A stretch of DNA of 64,000 bases from Agelas oroides. Its lineage: Eukaryota; Porifera; Demospongiae; Agelasida; Agelasidae. The notes beneath the pieces are model-generated. The model had not been told where the DNA came from, ran no database searches, and saw only the letters and a list, made by a program, of their open reading frames with translations. Shown in pieces: positions 52,109-64,000 of this stretch. Position numbers and translations under genes: made by a program. Each line of letters begins with the position of its first letter. Within the stretch, counting starts at the first letter, position 1. The stretch is from assembly GCA_949130485.1 (NCBI GenBank), contig OX422197.1, forward strand, positions 1,836,603-1,900,602, given 5' to 3'.

Positions 52109-55100
52109 ATGCGCATCGTTTATCTTCTGGTGATAACGTTTGTTCGCTGGGCAACTGGTAAGTTAGTACAGCGCGTGTGTAGCTATTTGTAGTCCATGAA
52201 ACCTGATGTAGATCAGTGGCGGTTCTAGGACACTATTACTTGAGGGGGGGGGGGGGGGACTAAGGTAGCAGGTGGGGTGTGAGTAAAATCGCGCGTAAGC
52301 GCGCTCCACATAGGGGGGTCTGGGAGCGAGTCCAAACAAAAAACAAAATTTTGCAATCAAAAAAGTGAGTAATACAGGCTTAAACAGCAGCCTTAGAGCA
52401 ATTGAACAATATGCATATTGGCTGGGTTACCTATATCTTACCCCAAGATATGGCTTTCCGAAGTCAAATGGTACCGTACCCACTTTTTACAACAAAATTT
52501 AATGGAGAGGGTGGCACCGGCAACATCATTTAAAGATCAAGTGCATACAACACCTCATCCAGGTTTAAATTTTCTGGGGATCTAAATGAGTCCTGTGCTA
52601 TGATATCTTAGCCTTTTTGGGGGGCAGAACAGCTCATAGCCTCGTCCCCGGCGTGCACGAAAAACGTGGTACACACTGTTTGCGCATACTCCCCAAGATG
52701 TGGGGACTCCGGACTATTTTCTGATTCTTCCGTGTTATGTGACGTCAGAGTTCGGACTCGATATAGTAAACTTGTCAGGATAATGAAAGTTCGGATTTTC
52801 AGCAAGCAATTTATCAAGCCCTTCAGCGACTTGCGACCCCAAGTATGGTTCTCTAAACTTTCAACTCTCCGCTTGGACTTCGCACACATGAGATTCGGTA
52901 AGCCGTCATCATGGTTCAACGTTATATCCAAAAGAGCGCTTATCCTTGATGCTAGTCTTTCCTGGCTAGCTTTTTTACCAAACAATGCTACTCTATGGTG
53001 GCTATAAGCCACAGAGGAGGCGGCACACCAATGCCATTTTCGCTAACTGGTCCACGTCGGGATGTTTACTACTTAAATTTTGTCAGAGCACACGCCCCTA
53101 AACAGTGTAAACGTCATAAATGTGAGCAACGCCATTTTTAATTAACTGGAAGCGCATCAGTGTGTACCAGGCGCTCTTCCTCCGCGCCGGGTACCAGGCT
53201 AAACAGCTCACGGCAGTGGTATCAGTGCATATTATGGTAGATGTTTCAAGTTTGTTTCTTTCAAGAGCTGGCTATGGGGATGACTCTAATGATGAAAATG
53301 ACATTTGTTTTGGCTAATGAGTCTAAGTGCATGTAGCTAGCTCCAGTGAGTCCCCAAACCTGCAGACAGGAGTCACCAACATGCATGGTCATCATAATCG
53401 TGCCTGGAGTCTCTAGGAAGGGCAGTACGGCTTGTCCACCTATTCCCTTCAACCCAGTCACTGGTCATTGACCATCACATTCTTGTTTGTGCATCTCTTA
53501 ATAGTCCACCTTCTTTGCAACTGCAAACACTCCCTTCTCTCCTTCATCATTCTGTGGGCCCACTGTATCTCCCAGCAGCTACAGCTGTGGATTTCATACA
53601 CTTTAGCTCTATTATACATGAACAGACTCATTGCCATACACACAAGCATATGCAGTTCTTATGTCAGTACACAGCCTCCACCACTCAGGTATCAGGAGTG
53701 GGATAGTCGAAATTTCGGCCAATAGCCTTACAACGCACATCAAATTGAAGCGCTTTCATTCTTCTTTTCAATTCTGCTGGTAAGAACAATCATTTTTAAT
53801 TCTACCGGTTTTTTGGTGTTTAGCCGCTTTTTACAAATTTCACTGGACTTCTAAGGTATATGCAACCCTTGCCATGGGAAATAGGCTTCTTGGGGTGCAG
53901 AATTCAATTATTTGGGTTGTATTTGCCATCAAAACAGTCACACTACTGTGGCAACCAGCAAAAGTTCAGGACATTGCAAGCGAGTGTCACTCCAGTACTG
54001 TCATTTGCTGCTCCAACTTACTTTAACAAACATGTGGGTGCGCGTTTTTGCAAGACACGCACAACGGTGCCGCATTCAATATGGCACTTCCGCCATAGCT
54101 TCCGCTCAGAAAAGGGTTACACAATTATGAATATCATTTGGACTCGCTAACTTGACTGTACAGCGCGTGTGTATTTGACAAGCCATGAAACCTGGACAGT
54201 CTGAAACGAAAGCTACCTGGTAGTGCCACTGGGCGGTTTGAAAGCTACCTGATAGTGCTGGTCTAAAAGCTGCCCGGTGGTGCAACTGGACATTCAAAAA
54301 ATATTACCGAATAACAGCACTCCTAGTGCACTTCCCGTCAACGGGGGAGGTAGAATTGATATACGTACGCCTCAAAAGCATCTTCACAACACTCAGATAG
54401 TCTTGCTATGTGGCAAAGATACGTAACAGGATGACCCATGTATCCGGTGCACAACGGGTCAACGGTTGGACTATATACCAGAACAGACAGTCTAAAAGTT
54501 GCAGCGTAATTAAATTTCCGGTTTCTCAGCATCTAGTTTTCCAGATGGCAAACCTCTGTTGGGTACGTAAAACTGGTTATGCCCATGTCAAATAGCTACC
54601 GGTATATGTACACTATACTATAATGTGTATTGGTGTGTTGTTTAGCGTAAAGTGCTTTACTGGACATCTCCAGTTATTGCTGGGTGTTGTATTGACCAAT
54701 TGATGTTCATGTGATGAATACATATGTGCAGCTCAGAATTATGGTGACCTGAGGCTGGTGCAGAGTGGATCCACCAGCAGCTCCAACACACATGGTCGTC
54801 TGGAGGTCTACTACAGTGGACAGTGGGGGACTGTGTGTCAGGACTCCTGGTCTTCAATAAACACTCATGTGGCTTGTCGTCATCTTGGATTTTCTCCTGC
54901 CGGTACCAGCTGGACCACAAGTAGTGCTGGAGGGTGAGGGTTTGTACTCTGGGTTGCTATGGACAATATAATGTTCCCTAGGGCGATCCAGCATGTGAAA
55001 TACCAGCTCAACAGAGGTTCACAGAGATACATTATTTTGCATTGTTTTATTATATGAATAACAGGTAGCTACAATTACACGGCTTACGGCTATTAAAGTT

Positions 55101-58100
55101 ACTACTCACTTCATCAATAATGAAAGGCACTGAAGTGCCAAACCCTCGGTGCAACAGTGCATGTGAATGTATTTGTGTGTTAACTAGAATCGATCACTGT
55201 TTCGTGAACAATAGTATCATGACGTTTGCTTTTGAGTTGATATGGCATGCCTTTTGATATCAATTCATTTGTAACTGTCTGTCCTCGAATCTGTTCCGAC
55301 AGCTAGGCACTTGGGCCTAACATTCACACAGTGCAGTACATTGTGGTTATTTTACATCATGCAACCTCATGCTTGCTTTGTGCATTCTATCTTGCTCTTT
55401 CCTCTGCACAGTTTGTTCAAAGGTTTCAGACTCTCCCATGCTTGCTTTGTGCATTCTATCTCGCTCTTTCCTCTGCACAGTTTGCTCAAAGGTTTCAGAC
55501 TCTCTCGTTGTTCCAGCCTATGCAAAGGTCGCTCACGAGTTTCTGACGCTCTTTCACAGGCCTTGTGCAACTTATCTTTGGCTTTCCTAGCTGATTTCAC
55601 ACTATCTGATTCTACTGCTCTCATACGTTTCATAGTTTCTCTCGCAAATTACACTCTGCTTTTCGTTTGGACCGAAAGACATGATCACAGCGTTCACATG
55701 TCTTCCGTCTTACAGGTACAGCAGCTTTACACTGCGGGCATACCTTTGTCGGAGGCATACTTACTGCCAATGGCGAACTCGCAAAGAACGTCTCTCCCAA
55801 GAACAAAATGGCCGCTAGCCACGTGGTCCAAATTCATACGCATGCGCGTTTTCCGCGGAGTAAAAAATGGCTGACTTATCATGTAACTGTACCAACAGGA
55901 AACGCTCTAGCTTCGCAACGAAGCATTTTCAGAGAAAATCGCTTAAACTTTTCGACCTTCATCCGCCGCTAAGAAGGTTGTATCGTTTGTGGCACGAATA
56001 ATCACGTGAAAAGTGAGATGTTGAGTAACACACACACAGACAGACACACAGACCAAGTACCGTAACCCTCGCTGCGCATGCTCGCCGAGGGTTAATGACC
56101 ATTAAGAATAATAACTTAGCTTGTTTGTGTTGCAGGTATGGGACAGCGACTGGAAGAATCTGGTTGGACAATGTCAGGTGTTCTGGTTCTGAATTAAGGC
56201 TGATCTCCTGCCAAAGAAGCAATTTTGGTTCTCACAACTGCTTCCATTCTCAGGATGTGGCTATTGACTGCAATGGTACTACAACCATTTCACCAGATAG
56301 CAGATAGTGACTTCATTCAGCTATGCTAGTATTGTGTGACTGTATGTTTCAAAGAGACGAGCGTAACTTGTACATGCATAACATGACAATGTAATCCACA
56401 GCTCCAAGAACTGGTGCCCTGAGGCTGGTGCAGAGTGGATCCACTAGCAGCTCCAATACACGTGGTCGTCTGGAGGTCTACTACAGTGGACGGTGGGGGA
56501 CCGTGTGTGATGACTCCTGGTCTTCAACAAACACTCGTGTAGCTTGTCGTCAACTTGGACTTTCTACTACCAGTACCAGTTGGACCACAAGTAGCACTGG
56601 AGGGTGAGGGTTTGTACTCTGCAGAACACAGGGTTGCTATGGGCAATACTAAGCCATAAGGACAGAGATATATGTGAGACATTTTTGCAAAATGCCCTGT
56701 CAATACCAATTTGATTTATATGATTTTGTTGCCCTGACACATCCATGCAAGCAGATTCAATATTGTGTGGATGAAAAAATTCCAACGAAGTTTGCACAAA
56801 GATTTGTTGCTTTAATGTCAAGTCGGGTATGACAGGCTGCCACATCACATTTTGAAAGATCTCTTTGTCTTGGAAACAACACCATACACTTTTTTGTAGT
56901 TTGCCCCAGCCCTGTAAGAAAATTTTTTTTTATCATTACATTGCAGGTATGGGACAGCGACTGGAACAATCTGGTTGGACAATGTCAGGTGTTCTGGTTC
57001 AGAATCAAGGCTGATCTACTGCCGAAGAAGTTCATTTGGATCTCATGATTGCAGCCATTCTGAGGATGTGGCTATTGACTGCAATTATACTCCAGGTATA
57101 ATCCCACTATCAATTAATGCAGAATTCATAACTATACATTACACTGAACTCTCTTTGTAGCTTCAAATCAATGGTATACTCTGCTGTGTAGTAGTGTGTT
57201 TTGATCACCACATTTCATTGTAGCAGTGGTGTAGCTATAGAATTTTATGTGTGCAAAGAATGAAAGCCAGAACAGATCTAAGTCATGAATGACCTGCAGC
57301 CATTTTTTGGATCTTGGAACTGCGTTCAGTTTCAGGATGTGGCTACTGAATGCTATGGTACTATACAACCCTTTTCATTGCATAGCTGATGATGTTTGGC
57401 TAGAGTTCATTCAGCTAGCTATATATAACTGCATGTTTCAAACCATGTGCAACTCTCATGCATGCACAACATGACAATGTAATCCACAGCTCCAAGAACT
57501 GGTGCCCTGAGGCTGGTGCAGAGTGGATCCACTAGCAGCTCCAATACACGTGGTCGTCTGGAGGTCTACTACAGTGGACGGTGGGGGACCGTGTGTGATG
57601 ACTCCTGGTCTTCAACAAACACTCGTGTGGCTTGTCGTCAACTTGGATTTCCTACCTCCAGTACCAGCTGGACCACAAGTAGTGCTGGAGGGTGAGGTGT
57701 TTGTACTCTGTATAACATAGCATTGCTATGGGCAACATAATGTTCTAACAATCAGAAAAGCTCCTTGTTGTTGCACCTGTCACTGTGAACCTCACTTCTT
57801 GACTACAAAAAATCTAACTGTAAACTAATAACCAGTAATTTGCTTTGTATACAATGCATGAACTATGTAAGAAAATTCGATTCTTGGAATTTATCAACCT
57901 TAATTCAAGTCAAGCAGTGTTAAAGCATTTTTCACTTGTATAGTTATGGGTCTGCAACTGGAAGAATCTGGTTGGACGATGTCAGGTGTTCTGGTTCTGA
58001 ATCAAGGCTGACCTCTTGCCAAAGGAGTTTCTTTGGATCTCATGATTGCAGCCATTCTGAGGATGTGGCTATTGACTGCAGACCACTGAGAACAGGTAAC

Positions 58101-59259
58101 ACCACAGTAATATTAAAATAGGTAACTAGGATGTTTGATCCAGCATAGACATAGCAAAAAAAATAGTACTAATACCCATCATTAGGCCTTCCTTAGCTAC
58201 TATAGCACAACCTAGAAGCGGAAATAAGGTTTTGCGAAAATTTGAAAGACCTATAAATAGGACTTGTAACACTGAGTTCAGGGAGGGTCATTAAGTAATG
58301 GGTGCCAGAGTTGAAGCCAAAGTCTAAATCCATAACTAGCGATGACACGTATTGATGACTGAACAAACCAACCAGAAACTCATTACCAAAGTACGGTACA
58401 GGAGTTTACCCTCTTGAAACTGAAACAACAAATACACATCCTCCAATTGATTGACAAATCAGCAACAGTCTTCATAGAAATGAGCAACAGTGTTCTGTAT
58501 TCACATAGAAATGATAATTGGATTGTGCATGCATTATGTAACCCTAAACCAAGGATGCAGATATGCCAACTTGCAGCCCAGACTCAAGAAACAATATATT
58601 GATGAAAGGCCTAATTTAGTCTTTCTCACACAAAGTTTTTGATCAGCATAGCTTACCAGATATTAAGCTACTTTGCATAATGAACAACATTGCATTCTAC
58701 GCATGCTCTGAATAAGTATTTCTCTCTAGGTGTAGACACAGTTGCAATTGCTGTGGGAGTGTCAGTCGCATCTTTGGTGCTGTTTGTGATCATCCCAACC
58801 ATCTGTATTGTCATTGCCTGCATCATGCATAGAAGAAGAACAACCACACAACCTGCTGCTCGTGCCACTAGTGTCACACCACGTTTTCAGCAAGAGAATG
58901 ACCAGCAACATAACGCCCAGTGGCAGAATGGCCAGCAACCAAGTGCACAGCAGTTTGACTTCCAGGCCTACCCAGCTGCTGCAACTGACCTCAAGCAGGC
59001 TCCACCTCCTGCATATGAGATGCACACTGCATACCCTGCCCCATCTCAACAACAATCTAAACAGGCTCCACCTCCTCAATATGAGATACAGGCCACACCT
59101 TCTCCCTCATCCCTCACAACCAGCTCCCAGCAACAGTCTGAACAGCCTCAACCTCCTCCATACGAGATGCCCCCTTCCCATCCCATGCAAGCTACACAGT
59201 CTCCACCACTCCAGGCTGACTACCCTCCCCAGCCTCAGGTTGCCTTAGAGACAACCTAG
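52109..59259 (+). CDS. SRCR2: transmembrane receptor with three group-A SRCR domains
   Basis: Exons 52109-52157 (signal peptide [17 protein letters not shown]), 54732-54933/56136-56275, 56402-56603/56947-57095, 57490-57691/57944-58095, and 58730-59259. Sum 1626 nt, 541 aa, all phases consistent. Same architecture as SRCR1 with half as many domains. Domain 1 deviates (TVCQDSW, RHLGF) and its second exon ends at a weak donor (AATG, GTACTA) chosen because it restores the phase. The first intron (2.6 kb) holds a Mutator-like MITE, and the intron splitting domain 1 holds rolling-circle-like fragment B. The membrane span and tail are nearly identical to SRCR1; tail motifs are PPAY, PPQY and PPPY. 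Presumed cell-surface recognition receptor signalling or turning over through WW-domain partners (inferred). Confidence 0.88.
52637..53201. mobile_element. 565-bp Mutator-like MITE in SRCR2 intron 1
   Basis: Ends TAGCCTCGTCCCCGGCG / CGCCGGGTACCAGGCTA, with identical 9-bp duplication AACAGCTCA at 52628-52636 and 53202-53210. No transposase. Confidence 0.88.
54221..54345 (-). repeat. Segment inverted relative to SRCR1 intron 1
   Basis: The complement of this stretch (…GAGTGCTGTTATTCGGTAAT … CTTTCAAACCGCCCAGTGGC) matches 40931-41040 of SRCR1 intron 1, while sequence to the right (GATAACCCATGTATCCGGTG) is in the same orientation in both genes. A local inversion of roughly 110 bp. Confidence 0.7.
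55110..55890 (-). mobile_element. Rolling-circle-like element fragment B, in the domain-1 intron of SRCR2
   Basis: Shares with 30998-32805 the AATGAAAGGCACTGAAGTGCC terminal hairpin, the zinc-ribbon ORF and the CGCATGCGCGTTTTCCGCGG block, but lacks both nested elements and so shows the hAT-like empty site. Ends are approximate. Confidence 0.5.
55367..55758 (-). pseudogene. Zinc-ribbon, Arg/Glu-rich transposon ORF fragment (copy B)
   Basis: ATG at 55758: [18 protein letters not shown] then [14 protein letters not shown], with an intact CX2C...CX2C ribbon. A one-base loss near 55637 relative to copy A shifts the frame before [20 protein letters not shown]; the end has two ~65-bp tandem units encoding [19 protein letters not shown]. 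Non-functional fragment of a transposon protein. Confidence 0.55.
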
Positions 59260-61378
59260 ATATGAAAAATGATATGTCACTGTTTGCCGTAATATGCACT
59301 TTTTAATCATTTGTACAGTGAATGTGATTTTACTTAAAAAAGTAATATGTTCATCATGGTAGTACCCCTGTAGGGGGAAAGTGAAAGTTGAGAAATTGGT
59401 GAAGTGAATTCAGCTATATTGTCTCTCTAAGAGCTAAAGCAAAGTACTTTTTTTCTTGCAATTGATTGATGGGCAATGACGCCAATGATAAAAGATGAGT
59501 TAATGTGTAGGTAGTGAGGAGGAAGACACAAGTGAAAGTTAGTATGAAATACTTAGGTACTTTATCTAATTAATGAGGGATAATTAGGCAAATTATAACT
59601 GGGCATTCTGAGACCAATCTGTTTGAAAGAGAACTGCATGGCTACTAAACATGACAACTAGATCAGTATCACCAAGTATAATCGTGCCGTTACTAAGAGT
59701 TGCTCTCACACTCAACTAGAGATGAAAACAAACCTTGAGATTCTGAAGTATGCTCACTATATATTGAGTGAAATATAGCACTCACAAATAACTTATACAT
59801 AGCGAGGTACAATTAAGCTGGATGACGCAGTTAAGGCCCTGCAAGTTTCATGCAGAACTCACTAATTGTAAGCTAAGTCAGAAGCTGGGTGGAAGGAAAC
59901 TGACAGGAACTGGCAAGGACTAATTTTGGCAGCAGCACAAGAAATTTTAAACACAAATGTTGTGCTGCCAAAATTGGCCCTACCCAAAATTCATGCCTTG
60001 TTTTCGGGTACGTAGTTGCAAATATGTGATCCTGGCAGGATCAACTTTGGTAACAAAACTAACCGGTCTGTGCAATGAGTCTGTGTGGATCAAATTTTCC
60101 ATGATTGTGCTCTTCCTACTTCTTTCTGCATCTGTTATGCGAACAAATACAGTGACGCTAACACACATGCACCAGTGGCGTAGGAACCGTAGCGGCCGTA
60201 GCGGCGTTGGCCGCTACACTTTTTAGGCCGTAAATGAATATTCATAACCTGCATGCTATAAGTTAACTCAAGTTAGCCTCGTTCTCTGGGAGCGAGGCTA
60301 AGAAGCAGCGTCTTCGTTGCATCAGTCTTATATGTAGTTACATGCGTATACATTTCCGATTAAAGTACACTATAAGGTGATCGAAATCTTGTCAGTGAGA
60401 TGGCTAGGTATACGAAGCTAATGCAGATTTTCAAAGAGGCTACTACAAGCGACGAAAGTTAGCCGGGCGGTCTCCTGCATGGGAAGGAGGACGATGTCAG
60501 GTTTTCCACATAAATTGAATATTGTACTGGAGGGTTGGTAAGGTCTGAGAACGAGGCTAGAATATTATATGCCGTTGAAAAAAGGCTTTATTTTGCAGTT
60601 TAAAAGTGCACACTTTGAAAAAATTCGCCGCCGCGCTACGCGCGGCGAAATTACTTTCCATTTACGTAGTAGCGCTTCGTGCGGCACAGCATGGCCTCTG
60701 CACTTCAAATTTGCTTCCTACGCCTATGCACACATAGTTCTCACCCAGTTATGTAAACAGGTAGCCTCGTACCCATGCCACGTGGGAGGAGGGAAAAGTG
60801 GCCTGGTATCCACTGTTTGCGCATGCGCGAAAACCCCCATGATTTCATGGGGTGCATTGATCCGCGTTCACTGGCTCGAGGTGCAGAGTATGAAATCTTA
60901 CAGTTTCTCGTGGTAGAGCGCACGTTGCTGATATTGTGCGGTACTGTTTGACCCCGAGGACCCACTTCCTGGTTGCTGGGGTGATCAAGGAAGTTGTGAG
61001 TTGGCTCTGGGAAGAACCGGTTGTAGTTGAGCTTGCCACGTTTTCCACGAAGCCTAGTCACCAAACTTCTAGCTAATACTCGGTTCGAATACGATAAATT
61101 CTCGCTGGCTGATGGTTTTTTGGCATCGTAGTGCACATCTGTGACATCACAAATTATCTGTGACGTCACAAAGGCTCTTCTTAAGTATGGCAAGTATATA
61201 GAGAAGCTAAAACTCGCAGCGCAGGCCGTGTACGTGCAAATAACGATGATTTGTGCTGTTTATATGTGTAAATAAGATGATAAGAGGGCTTTACTACATA
61301 ATTAGAAAAATTTCAAAAAATTTGTTCTCTTGCTTTGGAGCACTGTAGCAGATAGTGTTTGGTCAGAATTTATGCAGC
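59260..61378. other. Gene-free region after SRCR2
   Basis: 3' UTR-like sequence parallel to SRCR1 for ~150 bp, then unrecognised sequence. TAGCCTCG-type ends occur at 60275-60301, 60546-60559 and 60761, indicating decayed Mutator-like MITEs without recognisable duplications. Two short G/C-rich palindromic patches lie near 60190-60220 and 60625-60650. No gene is supported. Confidence 0.5.
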
Positions 61379-62465
61379 TTTTTTTTTTTTTTTTTTTTTC
61401 TATGAAATTTATGCATAAAAGCAAAGGATGCATGAAATAGCGTACAGCTAATGCTAGCATACATCCTAAATACAATGATACAATTGTAGGGAGTGTTTAA
61501 ATGTGACTAAGGAGTTAGAGTGTACTACAGAATCAGGTAAATTGTTCCACAAAGAAATTGTATGGGGGAAAAAAGAATACATATATTGATTGGTACGAGC
61601 AGTTGGACAAACAAAAGAGAGATCATGTATGTGTCTAGATTGAAAAGGTGGTACTCTGTGAATAAGATTAGCAATAGGAGCAATAGATAATCCATTCATA
61701 TAGCTGATGAAGGTACACAATTTTAGTTGTTTTCTACGTGTAGCCAAAGTAGGAATGCTGAGGGTCCTGAGCATAGTTGGATAGCTTAAATCCCACTGCT
61801 TCAAGCACACTCTACAAGCAAATTTTTGAATGTTTTCAAGAGTTTGTTGGTCCTTCAGTAGATGTGGATCCCAAACCTGGCTTGCATATTCCAAGTGAGG
61901 CCTTACGATAGCAATGTAGAGCTTACGAATGATGTCTGTATCTGCACATCTATAGAACTGCCGGAACAGCAGTCCAACAAGCTTTCGGGCTTTGGAGCTG
62001 ATGATGTTTATATGTTTAGTCCAGGATAAGTCAGAAGAGATGGTAATGCCCAGGTACTTAACACTGTCAACAATTTCCAATCTAGGACCCATTTAGTGAA
62101 AAGTAGGAAGGGGCTTGAACAGGATGTCTCTTTCTTGAAAATACCATGGCTTTGGATTTCGAAGGATTAAATGTCAGATAGTTATTGTTAGCCCATTTTC
62201 CAAGTGCTTCAACATCCTGCTGCAAAAGTTGATAGTCAGATGCTTGCCTAATAGGCCTGTACAACAGAATATCATCAGCATACATAACCAGTTTGCTCTC
62301 AGGTGATAATGGTAGCTCAGCAATTCCATTGATGTAAATGAGGAAAAGAAGGGGCCCCAGGACAGACCCCTGGGGCACACCAGAAATGACAGAGAGGGGC
62401 TTTGAAGATACGCCATTCACTACAACATACTGAGTACGGTTTGTGAGGTAGTCAGTAATAGGTAG
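61379..62465 (-). mobile_element. 5'-truncated LINE retrotransposon fragment
   Basis: Minus strand. The frame 62465-62082 has the reverse transcriptase signatures GVPQGSVLGPLLFLIYING and YADD (catalytic Asp pair), then TFNPSKSKAMVFS. After a frameshift near 62085 the frame 62092-61466 carries VKYLGITISSDLSW and a typical jockey/CR1-like C-terminal region (RPHLEYASQVWDPH). A 21-base A tail (61379-61399 as T) follows 66 bases of 3' sequence. The endonuclease and first part of the RT are missing; the 5' limit near 62465 is approximate. Dead copy. Confidence 0.85.
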
Positions 62466-62555
62466 ACATCCAGGCCAATAGCTATGCTACTATTGTGTAC
62501 ATAACTGCAAGGGACTGGCATAACATGTACACAACAAACATAATGTTGTCCACAG

Positions 62556-62761
62556 CTCCAAGGTCTGCATGGTGACCTGAGGCTTGTGCAGAATGATAAC
62601 TCCAACAGCTCCTACACACGTGGTCGTCTGGAGGTCTACTACAGTGGACGATGGGGGACTGTGTGTAGTGACTTCTGGTCTTCAACAAACACTCGTGTGG
62701 CTTGTCGTCAACTTGGATTTTCTACTACCAGTACCAGTTGGACCAGAAGTAGCATTGGAGG
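62556..62761 (+). pseudogene. Frameshifted SRCR first-half exon
   Basis: Acceptor CACAG and donor GGAGG, GTGAGG as in the SRCR1/2 first-half exons, but 206 rather than 202 nt: a 4-base insertion at about 62566 (TCTGCATGGTGAC) shifts the frame and gives an immediate TGA in the expected phase. Downstream [20 protein letters not shown] remains open. No matching second-half exon is visible to 64000. A relic, or an exon of a damaged third gene extending beyond the window. Confidence 0.75.
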
Positions 62762-64000
62762 GTGAGGTGTTTGTACTCTGCAGAACACAGGGTTGCTATG
62801 GGCAACATAATGTTAACTCCCCGAGACAATCCAACAACTAGCTAGTATCATTAATGCTCATGCAAAGATGTGGTGTATATACCAGCAACTTTAACAATGA
62901 ATTCATTAGTATCACCAAACGCTTATCAATCTGCTGGAAGCATGCAGCTGCCAATGCACCTTTGATATCAATGTACAGACATAGCTAGTATACAGTGATG
63001 ACTGCTGATTATGTTATTCACAATATGTAAGTACACCCAAAATGCTGGATCATGTAATTATAACATAATGAACTTTTTGGGGAGCCAGTATTAATATAGA
63101 CACATCGTGTTAATCCACCTCCAATAATTACAAGTCACAAAAAAGTTTTCTCAATGAAAACAAGCACATGTAGGGATGGAACCCTCAAAAACCAACCAAA
63201 CAAGATAGGAACAACACCACAATACTTTTACACCATCCCTACATCTTGTGCCATTTTGCTGACTATATGCATTGTGTTTGTTAGTTGTGTGCACAGAAGG
63301 GTTGTCTTGGGCATGGAAGCCTGTGGAACGAGCAGTACTGGATGTGTAGTGCACGTTGTTGTGTATGGAGAGTGCGTTGTGTTGTGGGTGGCTGTAACTT
63401 TGTTACGGTTGAGTGTGGCAGGCAGGTTAGCTAGTTTAATATGTACAAGCTGTGGGGTGCAAGGTCAGTGCTGAGTCTGTGTGGCATGTTGGAGTGGGTT
63501 GCGTATGTTGTCGGCTTTTGTAGCTGCTGGGCATGGCAGGTAAGGGTTGTCTTGTAAGTGAAGGCTGTGGTGTGAGCAGTACTGGGTCGGTTTGTAGTTA
63601 ACGACATGGTGGTATGTTTGAAGGGTTTGTGGGGTAGGTAGCTAGTTGTAGGGAGAAAGGTTGTTTGTTGGTTTGTGGGTGTAGCTGGTGTGCAGTGTTG
63701 TTTTAGTTAACTATAACTTTAACTAATATATTTTAGTATGGCCTTTTTAAAATTTAGTTAACCAAAAGTGCAACTTAAATTTCTTGCTAACTTGGGGGCT
63801 GTAACTAAAACGTCCAAGGACGTACAAGAAGAAACCGTAACTGTACTAAAACAGAATACAGCCTGTTTTCAACAATAAGTGTAACTAAATACCTTTTAGT
63901 AAGGGGTTTTAGAGTTTCAGTGGTTGAAACTATAACTAACTAAAAATTTTGTAAAACCGGGAAACTAGAACTAAACTAAACCAAAAGTATTTTCTAAATA
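62762..64000. other. Gene-free right end
   Basis: No gene recognised. 63270-63700 is strikingly G/T-rich on the plus strand (GTTGTGTGG-like words); about 63695-64000 is rich in AACTAAA/TTAGTT words and resembles, in opposite orientation, the repeat at 14370-15010. Confidence 0.5.

Noticed and set aside
60100..60226. Possible signal-peptide exon (MIVLFLLLSASV)
   Set aside because: No in-phase donor leading to an SRCR exon and no similarity to the SRCR1/2 signal exons.
60275..60301. Short TAGCCTCG...CGAGGCTA palindrome
   Set aside because: Has the family's ends but no 9-bp duplication and no interior; not called as a complete element.

Overview
This window looks like nuclear DNA of a demosponge (Porifera), possibly close to Amphimedon. 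That assignment is inferred from gene content: tandem group-A SRCR membrane receptors, SLC44-type genes with many short introns, DNA with many small inverted-repeat elements, and rolling-circle-like repeat ORFs. It was not tested by a search. Genes are eukaryotic with GT..AG introns, and no prokaryotic features were seen.

Layout. (1) 398-2951 minus: a homologue of vertebrate C19orf44 (DUF4614), head-to-head with (2) 3448-13424 plus, a 24-exon choline transporter-like gene of the SLC44A2/4 type (CTL-A). (3) 15625-26809 plus: its tandem paralogue CTL-B, also 24 exons. For both I rebuilt every exon by GT/AG and phase; the totals are 808 and 811 codons before the stop. (4) 27056-28843 plus: an intronless Asteroid (ASTE1) homologue of the FEN1/XPG-like family. 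(5) 28.9-40.4 kb: a gene-poor stretch packed with transposons, including a 2.7-kb palindrome and a four-deep nested insertion with all target-site duplications recoverable. (6) 40511-49937 plus: SRCR1, with a signal peptide, six SRCR domains, a membrane segment and a tail with PPxY motifs (897 aa). (7) 50744-51590: a frameshifted copy of the 3' half of Asteroid. (8) 52109-59259 plus: SRCR2, with three SRCR domains and the same architecture (541 aa). (9) 59.3-64 kb: repeats, a 5'-truncated LINE on the minus strand, and a frameshifted SRCR half-domain that may belong to a further SRCR gene or relic.

How it fits together. The region has grown by tandem duplication: CTL-A/CTL-B; an Asteroid-3'-half plus SRCR block (SRCR1/SRCR2, plus an SRCR tail relic at 30.1 kb); and, inside SRCR1 and SRCR2, a 1.1-kb two-exon SRCR unit. 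Both SRCR genes share a promoter-proximal run of AGGTCA half-sites spaced by 1 bp (DR1 type). The most notable structure is a 713-bp DNA element (10-bp TIR, 7-bp TSD) inserted into another copy of itself, inside a hAT-like MITE, inside a Mutator-like element, at 36559-39072.
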